From positions 1 to 64,000 of the forward strand of contig CAZABP010000015.1 in the NCBI GenBank assembly GCA_964483245.1: a stretch of DNA of 64,000 nucleotides, in the 5' to 3' direction. The position numbers and the translations under genes are program-made. Below the pieces are notes generated by a model, which saw only the letters and a list, made by a program, of their open reading frames with translations, was not told the DNA's origin and ran no database searches. The DNA comes from CAZABP01 sp964483245 (lineage in GTDB: Bacteria; Planctomycetota; UBA1135; UBA2386). How positions within the stretch are numbered: position 1 is the first letter of the stretch; each line of letters begins with the position of its first letter. Below, piece after piece: positions 55,122 through 63,073 of the stretch.

Positions 55122-56471
55122 ATGAGAATCCTGATCGTCGGCCTCGGCGCGGTCGGTTCGCATCTCGCGAAAGTCCTCTCGGCCGACGAAGGACATCGGG
55201 TCACGGTCGTGGATGCGGACGCGCACCGGCTGCGCCGTGTCAGCGAGGCGCTCGACGTCAAGGCGGTGCATGGCGACGGCTCGCGGCCGGATGTGCTCGA
55301 CAAGGCCGGTGCCGACGCGGCCAACCTGCTGCTGGCGGTCTCCAACGACGACAACGTCAACATGCTGACCTGCCTGTTCGGCAAGCGGATGGGGGCGAAG
55401 CGGACCGTGCTGCGGATCAAGGACATCGCGCCGTTCGCCGGGTTCAAGACGTTCTTCCGCAAGAACCTGCAGTTCGACGTCGTGCTGTCGCTCGAGGACA
55501 TCGCGGCCGAGGAGATCGTCAAGTCGCTGCTGGAGAACCAGGCGGTCGCGGTCGAGAACTTCGCCGAGGGGAAGATCCAGCTGCGCCGCCTCAAGCTCGG
55601 CGAGGATTCGACGCTGCTCGACGTCCCGGTCCGCGACCTGAAGATGCCGGGCAACGTGTTGATCACGGCGATCGACCGCAACCACGAGGTCGTCGTCCCG
55701 GGTGGCGCCGACATTCTGCTGGCCGGCGACGAGGTCCTGGTGCTCGGGGAGCCGAAGGGGATCGCGGCGTTCGAGAAGAAGGCCGGCGTGCGCGCCAAGA
55801 TCCTGAAAAGCATCGTGATCCACGGTGCGTCGGGCGTCGCCGAGCACGTCTGCCGCGCGCTGCAGCGGATGGGCGTGCAGATCCGCGTCATCGTCGAAGA
55901 CCGCGAGGACGCCGAGGAGCTGTCGACGCGGCTGCACGACGTCACGGTCCTGCACGGCGAGGGAACCGACCTGCGGCTGCTGCAGGAGGAGCGGGTCGGC
56001 GACGCCGATGCGTTCCTGAGCGTCGCCAACGACGACGAGATCAACCTGATGTCGTGCCAGCTCGCGCGTTCGCTCGGCGTCGAGCGGACCGTCGCGTTGG
56101 TGCAGAAGCCGGATTACGTGACGCTGTACGAGCGCCTCGGCGTCGACGTCGCGATCTCGCCGCGGCTGCTGTGCGCGAACCGGATCCTCGGCCTCGTGCG
56201 CGGCGGCAGCGTCAGCACGATCGCGACGATCGAGGAGGGGAAGGCGGAGGTGTTCGAGATCGAGGTCAAACCGGGGACGCCGCTGGTCGGCAAGACGCTG
56301 GCGAACGCCGGGTTTCCGCGCGGCAGCGTCGTCGGCGCGATCGCGCGTGAGTCGGGTGAGATCCTGGTCCCGCGCGGGGATGCGGAGATCCAGGCCTGGG
56401 ACAACCTGGTGATCTTCGCGCTGAAAGACGTCGTCGAGACGGTCGTCGAGCTGGTCGGCGTGGGGGAGTGA
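55122..56471 (+). CDS. trkA: Trk-type potassium uptake regulator TrkA
   Basis: 449 residues, two RCK halves. Each half has an NAD-binding Rossmann segment (MRILIVGLGAVGSHLAKVL at the start, KSIVIHGASGVAEHVCRAL near 230) and a TrkA_C domain (VLVLGEPKGIAAF, DNLVIFALKDVVETVVEL). In the second half the glycine loop is GASGVA, less canonical. The family gates the TrkH/KtrB potassium channel from the cytoplasm. No trkH gene lies in the window. Divergent from pabA across 61 nt. Confidence 0.95.
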   Translation: MRILIVGLGAVGSHLAKVLSADEGHRVTVVDADAHRLRRVSEALDVKAVHGDGSRPDVLDKAGADAANLLLAVSNDDNVNMLTCLFGKRMGAKRTVLRIKDIAPFAGFKTFFRKNLQFDVVLSLEDIAAEEIVKSLLENQAVAVENFAEGKIQLRRLKLGEDSTLLDVPVRDLKMPGNVLITAIDRNHEVVVPGGADILLAGDEVLVLGEPKGIAAFEKKAGVRAKILKSIVIHGASGVAEHVCRALQRMGVQIRVIVEDREDAEELSTRLHDVTVLHGEGTDLRLLQEERVGDADAFLSVANDDEINLMSCQLARSLGVERTVALVQKPDYVTLYERLGVDVAISPRLLCANRILGLVRGGSVSTIATIEEGKAEVFEIEVKPGTPLVGKTLANAGFPRGSVVGAIARESGEILVPRGDAEIQAWDNLVIFALKDVVETVVELVGVGE

Positions 56472-56491
56472 CCTGCAACTCGCGCGTCACT

Positions 56492-56573
56492 CGGGCGGCG
56501 CGTAGGGTCGCAATCGCGCCGCCCGCGGCTTCGCTCCCATCGCCTGCATCACCCGGGCGGCGCGTATGGTCGC
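56492..56573. repeat. Two 20-bp direct repeats with an inverted copy between (convergent-gene terminator candidate)
   Basis: CGGGCGGCGCGTAGGGTCGC (56492-56511) recurs with one mismatch at 56554-56573. Between them GCGCCGCCCG (56516-56525) is the exact inverse of the first ten bases of each copy. The middle element can therefore pair with either repeat, forming a 10-bp GC stem with a 14- or 28-nt loop. It fills the gap between the convergent trkA and lipoprotein genes and could terminate both. No T-run. Confidence 0.6.
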
Positions 56574-57244
56574 TACTTGATGACGGCGATGTCGTCCGGC
56601 CGGTAGTGCACGCGCGGGAACCGCGGGTGCGCGATCGGAACGGCGAGCGCCTCCCGCATCCGGTCGGTGCCGCCGAACGTGACGAGCTTGCGCTCTCCCG
56701 GCAGCGTCAGCTCACCGGTCACCAGGCCGAGGAACTGCAACCGTTCGTCCTCGTCGACGACGAACACCGGCGCGCCGGGTGGCAGCGGGTTTCCGGGCCA
56801 CTCGAGCACGTCCCCTTCGACCTGCGGCTCCTGTGCCAGGGAGACCGGCACCCGGACCGCGTCGAGACCGCCGTGCAGCAGCACGACGAGTCGGTCCTCC
56901 GGCGTCGGATCGCGGCCGAGCAGCGGCACCGATTGCTGGCTCAGATCCACGTCGGCATGGGAGTAGATCCCACCGAACGGCGTGATCACGCCGTCGTCGA
57001 CCATCGGTGTCCGGCCGAGGAAGTAGTGGACCCGGCACGGCCCTTCGTTCGCCGTGCGCGCCAGGATGACGATCCCTGCCTCGGTGGCCGCGCCGTGCTC
57101 GACGCCGCCGCGCGTCTCGACGAGGACCACGGGCCGCGTGCGATCCGGGACGCGGAGTCCGGAGAACAGGTGCGCGGAACAGGAACCCGTGCCGAGCGCG
57201 GCGAGCAGCAGCAGGGCACTGGGCGCCACGCGGCGTCGGTTCAC
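56573..57244 (-). CDS. Hypothetical lipoprotein
   Basis: 223 residues from the GTG at 57244. Basic start (NRRRVAPS), hydrophobic core (ALLLLAALGTG) and a lipobox-like end (TGSC, Cys about 22) suggest lipid attachment. The mature part is beta-rich (PVVLVETRGGVEHGAATEAGIVILA would be two strands), with no motif I recognise. The frame is open further upstream, but those residues are basic and non-hydrophobic. It stops inside the direct repeat at 56573. Confidence 0.6.
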   Translation of the reverse strand: MNRRRVAPSALLLLAALGTGSCSAHLFSGLRVPDRTRPVVLVETRGGVEHGAATEAGIVILARTANEGPCRVHYFLGRTPMVDDGVITPFGGIYSHADVDLSQQSVPLLGRDPTPEDRLVVLLHGGLDAVRVPVSLAQEPQVEGDVLEWPGNPLPPGAPVFVVDEDERLQFLGLVTGELTLPGERKLVTFGGTDRMREALAVPIAHPRFPRVHYRPDDIAVIK

Positions 57245-57263
57245 GTGCTGCACCGAGCGGCGT

Positions 57264-57283
57264 GGCCGCGACTCCGCGCGGCC
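57264..57283 (-). terminator. 7-bp GC hairpin after the second gluzincin gene
   Basis: GGCCGCG (57264-57270), a 6-nt loop, and CGCGGCC (57277-57283) lie about 50 nt past the stop at 57333 on the minus strand and before the lipoprotein start. There is no T-run, so this is a weak call. Confidence 0.3.
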
Positions 57284-57332
57284 CCAACCCGATCGTGATC
57301 GCGCTCGTGCCACCCGCGGGCGGGGCCGGCGA

Positions 57333-58904
57333 TCAGTAGTCCTTCACCCACGCGAGCCAGCACTCCTCGATCTTGTCCCAATCGACGCCCTGGAACGCCG
57401 CCTCGACCGCCTTCTTCTGGTCCTTCTCCTCCAGCATGACCTTGCGGTACGTGTCGAGGATCGGTTCCCAGGTCGGGTCCCACTTCGACTTGTTGCGCGA
57501 ACCGTTGCGCAGGAAGTCGACCATCGAGTAGCCCTGTGCGTAGAAGTCCGACGCGCGGTTGCCGTAGAACTTGTCCTTGTTCCAGCTGACGATCTCGCGC
57601 CACGGCACGTGCTTCTTCGTGTTGACGATCGTCTTGATGTCGATCTTGCGCATCTTGGACGTCTCGTACTCCCACTTGCGCCCGGTCCACGTGTGGGAGC
57701 CGAAGAAGTCACCGGTCCCCTCGTCGAACCACCGGTGCAGCTCCGACTTCATCTCGAGGTTGAAGTACTTGTCGGAGTACTGGTGCCAGCCCTCGTGGAA
57801 CGCGACCGCCTTGGTCAGCCCCGGCTGGTAGACCTCGGCGATGAAGAACACCAGCTCCTTGGTGAACGGACTGAACCAGCCGACCGTGCCGCCGCCGGTG
57901 TCGCCGTACTTGCGGAACTCGTCGTAGTCGGCGCAGATCCGCATCACCGAGTACGTGTCCAGCATCTTCTCGTGCGGCGGATAGTACTCCTCGTACATCT
58001 CGTGCATCCGCTCCATGTCGTCGGCGAGGTCCTTCGCGTTCTTGTAGGCCTTGCGACGCTTCTCGTGGTTGTCCTTGTGCTTGGACGGCCACGAATAGAG
58101 CACGATGTAGTGCGGCGTCGTGAAGTAGTCCCACCAAGGCAGGTCCTTGATGTTCCCCTTCGCCTTCTCGAGCTCCGCCTTCTTCTTGTCGTCGTCGGCG
58201 TGCAGATCCCGCTCCGCATCGACGTCCTCTTCGGCGTTGCCATCGTCATCGAGCAGCGCGAGGCTGGTCAGCATCGTGCGCGCCCACGTTTCGTGCTTGC
58301 GCTCGGCCTTGGTCCCCTTCTTCACCGGCACGTGGCAGACCAGCACGATCTCCCGCTCCGGGAACTCGTAGACCGCGGCCCAGCTGTACCAGAGCTGATC
58401 GAACGACTCGCTGCCGTTCGTCATCTTGTTCGTGTCGGTGTACTCGTACCACGTGTGCGGCAGCATCCGCTTGCCGCGGCCGGGGACCGCCTTCCCCTTG
58501 ACCAGGAACTTGCGGTCCTGATTGCTGCCGTCCATGCCGGCCTCGACGACCCAGGTGCGGAAGTCGACCGGCTTGCTCGACTTCGTCTGCGGGCCGGAAT
58601 CGGTCCCATCCGACTTCTCGCCTTCGGCCGGGGCCACGGGCTCGCTCTTGCGGAACTCGTAGATGTTGAGCTCCCAGGAGAACGCGCCGTAGCGCCCGTG
58701 GATGTAGTCGCCGGCGCCGCCCGGCTCGTAGCGGGCCTTCTGGTACTTCGAGGATTGGCCGAGCTTCAGCGGAAGCCGCTCGAGCTTCCGGTAGACCTTG
58801 AACTTGACTCCGACGTCGGCGATTTCGTCGAACCGGTAGTCCTGCGCTGCCAGCGGCAGCGCGAGCGTGGCGAGAGCGGCGAGCAAGAGCGGGCGTCGGT
58901 TCAT
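57333..58904 (-). CDS. Secreted DUF1570-like gluzincin, second copy
   Basis: 523 residues from the ATG at 58904 with GAGGAG 4 nt upstream and TATCCT (58932-58937, minus strand) as a probable -10. The signal peptide is MNRRPLLLAALATLALPLAA. A zinc site FHEGWHQYSDKYF (His370) is followed after 20 residues by RWFDEGTGDFFG, the HExxH-E pattern. The middle is charged, with a Lys/Glu/Asp stretch (DADDDKKKAELEKAKG-like), and unusually Lys- and Tyr-rich for this genome. Substrate unknown. It shares the zinc pattern, not evident overall sequence, with the gene at 43388. Confidence 0.7.
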   Translation of the reverse strand: MNRRPLLLAALATLALPLAAQDYRFDEIADVGVKFKVYRKLERLPLKLGQSSKYQKARYEPGGAGDYIHGRYGAFSWELNIYEFRKSEPVAPAEGEKSDGTDSGPQTKSSKPVDFRTWVVEAGMDGSNQDRKFLVKGKAVPGRGKRMLPHTWYEYTDTNKMTNGSESFDQLWYSWAAVYEFPEREIVLVCHVPVKKGTKAERKHETWARTMLTSLALLDDDGNAEEDVDAERDLHADDDKKKAELEKAKGNIKDLPWWDYFTTPHYIVLYSWPSKHKDNHEKRRKAYKNAKDLADDMERMHEMYEEYYPPHEKMLDTYSVMRICADYDEFRKYGDTGGGTVGWFSPFTKELVFFIAEVYQPGLTKAVAFHEGWHQYSDKYFNLEMKSELHRWFDEGTGDFFGSHTWTGRKWEYETSKMRKIDIKTIVNTKKHVPWREIVSWNKDKFYGNRASDFYAQGYSMVDFLRNGSRNKSKWDPTWEPILDTYRKVMLEEKDQKKAVEAAFQGVDWDKIEECWLAWVKDY

Positions 58905-59025
58905 CGGTCTCCTCGTGGCAGTCGGCGGCGCAGGATATGCGGATCCGGACGGCCCAGGAAGGGGTGCCGCCCAGAAGCTGCGTGCGCAGGTTGCCGGCGC
59001 CGTGGCCTGCACCGCGACGCAGCCG

Positions 59026-59346
59026 TCACTCAGTGGATTTCTTCCCCGCGCCAGCGTCGCCGCCAGCCGGCTTGCTGCCGCCACCCGGTGCATCACCCGC
59101 CGGCTTCGCCGCATCGCCCGCGGCGCCGCCAGCCGCGTCACCCGCAGCAGGCTTGCCGCCGCCGCTGCGGTAATCGGTGATGTAGAAGCCGGAGCCCTTG
59201 AAGATCAGCCCGGCCCCGGCACCGATCATCCGCTCCAGCTTGCGCTGGCCGCATTCCGGGCACTTGCGCAGCAGCTTCGCGGTCATGCTCTGCATGTGGT
59301 CGAACCGATGCCCGCACGCGGCGCAGACGTACGTGTAGGTCGGCAT
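59026..59346 (-). CDS. FmdB-type zinc-ribbon protein
   Basis: 106 residues. The FmdB/regulatory zinc ribbon YVCAACGHRFDHMQSM with a second pair KCPECGQ, then IGAGAGLIFKGSGFYITDYR, which is the usual continuation of this family. The last about 40 residues are Gly/Ala/Lys/Pro repeats (AAGDAAGGAAGDAAKPAGDA). Likely nucleic-acid or protein binding. The ATG at 59346 is 2 nt past the grpE stop, so it belongs to the chaperone operon. Confidence 0.88.
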   Translation of the reverse strand: MPTYTYVCAACGHRFDHMQSMTAKLLRKCPECGQRKLERMIGAGAGLIFKGSGFYITDYRSGGGKPAAGDAAGGAAGDAAKPAGDAPGGGSKPAGGDAGAGKKSTE

Positions 59347-59348
59347 CG

Positions 59349-59951
59349 CTATTCCGCCTCTTCCGCTCGGCTGGCGCCCGCCTCGCCCTGCGGTTGCGCG
59401 ACGATGACCTTGCTCGGGCGCACGACGCGCCCTTCGCGCTGGTAGCCGGGCTGCAGCACGCGCAGCACGCGCCCCGGTTCGACCTCGCCGTGCGGCTCGA
59501 CGCCGACTGCCTCGTGCAGGTTCGGATCGAACGGTTCGCCATGCGCCGCGATCTCGACCAGGCCATGCCGCTCGAGCACGGCGTCGAGCATCCCGCGGAC
59601 CATGCGCAGGCCTTCGACCATCGCATGCGACTCCGCGCGCACGCCGGCATCGCCGTGCTGCTCGTGTGCCGCCAGCGCGAGCTCGAAGTTGTCGAGGATC
59701 GGCAGCAGCTCGGCCGCCAGCGCCTCGATCGCCCGGCCGCGGATCTCGTCGATCTCGCGCGCGTGCCGGCGGCGGATGTTGTGCAGGTCGGCCAGTGCGC
59801 GGGCGAGCTGGTCGCGCAGCTGGTCACGCTCGGTGCGCAGCGCCGCGAGCTCGTCGCCGGGGGCGGGCGGCGCGTCGGCCGGCCGCTGCGCGGTCGACTC
59901 CGCCCGCTCGGCGTCCGGGTCGCTCGGCTGTTCTGGTTCGCGTTTCTTCAT
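59349..59951 (-). CDS. grpE: GrpE nucleotide exchange factor
   Basis: 200 residues. Disordered acidic N-terminus, a long coiled coil (ELAALRTERDQLRDQLARAL), then the GrpE core RAIEALAAELLPILDNFELAL and the beta-rich wing ending EPGRVLRVLQPGYQREGRVVRPSKVIVAQP. It releases ADP from DnaK. The ATG at 59951 lies 22 nt past the dnaJ stop. No dnaK gene is in the window. Confidence 0.96.
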   Translation of the reverse strand: MKKREPEQPSDPDAERAESTAQRPADAPPAPGDELAALRTERDQLRDQLARALADLHNIRRRHAREIDEIRGRAIEALAAELLPILDNFELALAAHEQHGDAGVRAESHAMVEGLRMVRGMLDAVLERHGLVEIAAHGEPFDPNLHEAVGVEPHGEVEPGRVLRVLQPGYQREGRVVRPSKVIVAQPQGEAGASRAEEAE

Positions 59952-59973
59952 GACTCTGCTGGCGGGGGTTCCG

Positions 59974-61089
59974 TCACTGGAAGATGTCGCGCACCTTCCC
60001 CAGGATCCCCTTCTTGCGGTTGCTCTTCTTGCCGGCCTGCTTGGCTTCCGCTTCGTCGAACCGGGCGAGCCACTCCTGCTGCTCGGACGTGATCTTCGCC
60101 GGCACCTCGACCTGCACCTGCACGACGAGGTTGCCGCGGCCATAGCCGTCCGGCCGCGGCATGCCGTGTCCGCGCAGCGTCAGCCGTTCGTACGGCTGCG
60201 TGCCGGGCGGGATCTTCAGCGTCACCTGCTCGCCGGTCAGCGTCGGGATCTCGATCGAGTCGCCGACGACGGCCTGGCGGAAGCGGATCTTGGCCTGCGT
60301 CAGCAGGTCGTCGCCGTGGCGGGTGAACGTGTCGTGCGGCCGCACGTGGATCACGACCACCAGATCGCCCGGCGGGCCCCCCTGATCGCCCGGCTCGCCC
60401 TGGCCAGGAATGCGTTCGACGTGCCCTTCGTCGATCCCGGGCGGCACCGTGATGTGGATCGGCGCCTTGCGCGGGACCAGGCCGCGGCCTTTGCACTTGC
60501 CGCAGGGATCGGTGACGCGGGTCCCCTCGCCGCCGCAGGCCGGGCAGGTCTGGCGGATCTGCAGGAAGCCCTGGCTGCGCACGATCTGGCCGTGGCCGCC
60601 GCACGTGGTGCAGCGCAGCGGCGACGTGCCGGGCCGCGCGCCGGAGCCGGCGCAGTTCTCGCAGCGCTCCGGCCGCGTGATCTCGAGCGTCTTGCGCACG
60701 CCGGCGGCGACTTCTTCGAGCGTCAGCTCGAGGTCGACGCGCAGGCTGGCGCCGCGGCGGCTGCGCCCGCGGCCGCCGCCGAACAGCTGCTCGAACAACC
60801 CGCCGCCGAACAGGTCCCCGAACGCCGAGAACACCTCCTCGACGCTGCCGAAGTTCTGCCCGCCGTGCACGCCGGCATGGCCGAAGCGGTCGTAGCGCGC
60901 GCGCTTGTCGGCATCCGACAGCACGGCATACGCCTCGGCCGCCTCCTTGAACCGCGTCTCGGCGTTCGCGTCGCCGCCGTTGCGGTCGGGGTGGTACTCG
61001 AGCGCGAGCTTGCGGTACGCGCGCTTGATCTCCTCGGCGTCGGCTTCGCGGCCGACGCCGAGGATCTCGTAGTAGTCGCGCGCGGTCAC
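59974..61089 (-). CDS. dnaJ: Chaperone DnaJ
   Basis: 371 residues from a GTG. J domain with the HPD motif at 33-35 (EYHPDRNGGD), Gly/Phe region (AFGDLFGGGLFEQLFGGG), four zinc-binding repeats (CENCAGSG, CTTCGGHG, CPACGGEG, CGKCKGRG) and C-terminal substrate-binding domains. It delivers substrates to DnaK and stimulates its ATPase. Short Lys-rich end (GKKSNRKKGILGKVRDIFQ). It follows groEL2 by 24 nt. Confidence 0.97.
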   Translation of the reverse strand: MTARDYYEILGVGREADAEEIKRAYRKLALEYHPDRNGGDANAETRFKEAAEAYAVLSDADKRARYDRFGHAGVHGGQNFGSVEEVFSAFGDLFGGGLFEQLFGGGRGRSRRGASLRVDLELTLEEVAAGVRKTLEITRPERCENCAGSGARPGTSPLRCTTCGGHGQIVRSQGFLQIRQTCPACGGEGTRVTDPCGKCKGRGLVPRKAPIHITVPPGIDEGHVERIPGQGEPGDQGGPPGDLVVVIHVRPHDTFTRHGDDLLTQAKIRFRQAVVGDSIEIPTLTGEQVTLKIPPGTQPYERLTLRGHGMPRPDGYGRGNLVVQVQVEVPAKITSEQQEWLARFDEAEAKQAGKKSNRKKGILGKVRDIFQ

Positions 61090-61113
61090 GGGCTCACAGC
61101 GTAGCAGGCACGC

Positions 61114-62718
61114 TCAGCTCACCGAGCCTTCGACTGCCTTGCTGTCTTCCTTCAGCGAAGTCACCAGCGTGTCGGTGGTCAGCAGCAACGCGGCGATGCT
61201 GGCGGCGTTCTGCAGCGCGCTGCGCACGACCTTGGTCGGGTCGATGATCCCCGCCTTGAACATGTCGACCCACTGGCCGGTGACCGCATCGAACCCTTCG
61301 GAGTCCTTGGCCGACAGCGCCTCCTCGACGATGACCGAACCGTCCTCGCCGGCGTTGTTGGCGATCTGCCGCAGCGGTGCCTGGCAGGCGTGGGCGACGA
61401 TCTCGACGCCATGGCGCCGGTCCCCCTTCGTCTTCAGGTTCTCGAGCACGCGGGCGGCGCGCAGCAGCGCGGTGCCGCCGCCGGACACGATCCCTTCCTC
61501 GACCGCTGCGCGCGTGGCGTTCAGCGCGTCCTCGACGCGGAGCTTGGTCTGCTTCATCTCCGCCTCGGTCTGCCCGCCGACGCGCACGACGGCGACGCCG
61601 CCGGTCAGCTTGGCGAGCCGTTCCTGCAGCTTCTCACGGTCGTAGTCGGAGGTCGTCTTGGCGATCTGCGCGCGGATGCTGTCCGCACGCGCCATGACGT
61701 CCGCCTTCTTGCCGGCGCCGTCGATGATCGTGGTGTGGTCCTTGGTCAGCTTGATCTTCTGCGCGCGGCCGAGGTGCTCCAGCGTGACGCTCTCGAGCTT
61801 GATCCCGAGGTCCTCGCTGATGCACTGGCCGCCGGTCAGCACCGCGATGTCCTGCAGGATCGCCTTGCGCCGGTCACCGAACGCCGGCGCCTTGGCCGCG
61901 GCGACGTTCAACACGCCCTTGATCCGGTTGACGACCAACGTCGCCAGCGCCTCGGACTCGAAGTCCTCGGCGATGATCAACAGCGGCTTGCCGGTGCGCG
62001 AGACCGCCTCCAGGACCGGGATCAGCTCACGCACGCTGGCGATCTTCTTCTCGAAGATCAGCACGTACGCATCCTCCAGCACCGCCTCCATCGTCTTGGG
62101 GTCGGTGATGAAGTACGGCGAGACGTAGCCCTTGTCGAACTGCATGCCGCCGACGAACTCGAGCTCGGTCGCCGAGGCCTTGCCCTCCTCGATCGTGATC
62201 ACGCCTTCCTGGCCGACCTTCTCGACGGCTTCAGCCAGCAGCTTGCCGATCCCCGGGTCGTTGTTCCCGGCGATCGTGCCGACCTGGGCGATCTCCTCGG
62301 TCTTCTTGACCTTGCGCGTCGCCTTCTTGAGCTCCTCGACGACCGCTTCGACCGCCTGCTCGATGCCGGCGCGCAGCTCCATCGGATTGACGCCGGCGGT
62401 CAGGAAGCGCTGGCCGGCTTTGATGATCGCCTCGGCGAGCACGGTCGCCGTCGTGGTGCCGTCACCGGCGACGTCGTTGGTCTTGGAGGCCACCTCGCGC
62501 ACGAGCTTGGCGCCCATGTTCTCGAAGGGATCCTCGAGCTCGACCTCCTTGGCGACCGTGACACCGTCGTTGACGACCTGCGGGCCGCCGAACGACTTCT
62601 CGATGATCACGTTCTTGCCCCCAGGGCCGAGCGTGACCTTGACCGCTCTCGCGAGCTTCTCGACGCCGAGCACGATCTTCCGCCGTGCCGCCTCGTCGAA
62701 CATGATCTGCTTCGCCAT
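61114..62718 (-). CDS. groEL2: 60 kDa chaperonin GroEL, second copy without GGM tail
   Basis: 534 residues. Typical GroEL throughout: KVTLGPGGKNVIIEKSFGGP, the ATP loop VAGDGTTTATVLAEAI, AKAPAFGDRRKAIL, KTTSDYDREKLQERLAKL and GIIDPTKVVRSALQNAASIA. The C-terminus stops at KEDSKAVEGSVS and lacks the GGM repeats of the first copy. GGAGG lies 10 nt upstream of the ATG, inside groES. Together with groEL1 and groES it makes a mixed chaperonin set. Confidence 0.96.
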   Translation of the reverse strand: MAKQIMFDEAARRKIVLGVEKLARAVKVTLGPGGKNVIIEKSFGGPQVVNDGVTVAKEVELEDPFENMGAKLVREVASKTNDVAGDGTTTATVLAEAIIKAGQRFLTAGVNPMELRAGIEQAVEAVVEELKKATRKVKKTEEIAQVGTIAGNNDPGIGKLLAEAVEKVGQEGVITIEEGKASATELEFVGGMQFDKGYVSPYFITDPKTMEAVLEDAYVLIFEKKIASVRELIPVLEAVSRTGKPLLIIAEDFESEALATLVVNRIKGVLNVAAAKAPAFGDRRKAILQDIAVLTGGQCISEDLGIKLESVTLEHLGRAQKIKLTKDHTTIIDGAGKKADVMARADSIRAQIAKTTSDYDREKLQERLAKLTGGVAVVRVGGQTEAEMKQTKLRVEDALNATRAAVEEGIVSGGGTALLRAARVLENLKTKGDRRHGVEIVAHACQAPLRQIANNAGEDGSVIVEEALSAKDSEGFDAVTGQWVDMFKAGIIDPTKVVRSALQNAASIAALLLTTDTLVTSLKEDSKAVEGSVS

Positions 62719-62723
62719 GGTGC

Positions 62724-63020
62724 TCAGGCCTCCTCGACGCGGCCGAGCAGCTCGGACTCGCGGATGATCTTGTAGTCGTCGCCGTCGATCTTGACGTCGC
62801 TGCCGGCGTAGCGGCCGAACAGCACGATGTCGCCCTTCTTGACCTCCGGCTTCACGCGGCGGCCGTCCTCGAGCTGCCGGCCGGCGCCGACCGAAGCGAC
62901 CTTGCCGCGCTGCGGCTTCTCACGGGCGGCGTCCGGCAGCACGATGCCGCCGGCGCTGACTTCCTCGGCTTCGAGGACCTTGAGGACGACCCGGTCGTCC
63001 AGCGGGATGATCTTGACCAT
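62724..63020 (-). CDS. groES: 10 kDa co-chaperonin GroES
   Basis: 98 residues. The core MVKIIPLDDRVVLKVLEAEE, the mobile loop SAGGIVLPDAAREKPQRG, and KKGDIVLFGRYAGSDVKIDG are as in GroES. It caps the GroEL ring. It sits between two groEL genes, unlike the usual groES-groEL order. It follows groEL1 by 53 nt. Confidence 0.96.
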   Translation of the reverse strand: MVKIIPLDDRVVLKVLEAEEVSAGGIVLPDAAREKPQRGKVASVGAGRQLEDGRRVKPEVKKGDIVLFGRYAGSDVKIDGDDYKIIRESELLGRVEEA

Positions 63021-63073
63021 TGCAGGTTTTCCGTTGGTTGTTCGTGTTCGTTGGTTCGTCGCGTGCGCGCGGC

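Noticed and set aside
57054..59180. Plus-strand frame of 708 codons across the lipoprotein and second gluzincin
   Set aside because: Leu/Val/Arg-rich shadow. The opposite strand shows a signal peptide, a Shine-Dalgarno site and a HExxH-E site.
63021..63073. CIRCE/HrcA operator between groEL1 and groES
   Set aside because: No TTAGCACTC/GAGTGCTAA inverted repeat is present, even in degenerate form. The promoter of the operon is probably beyond the window.
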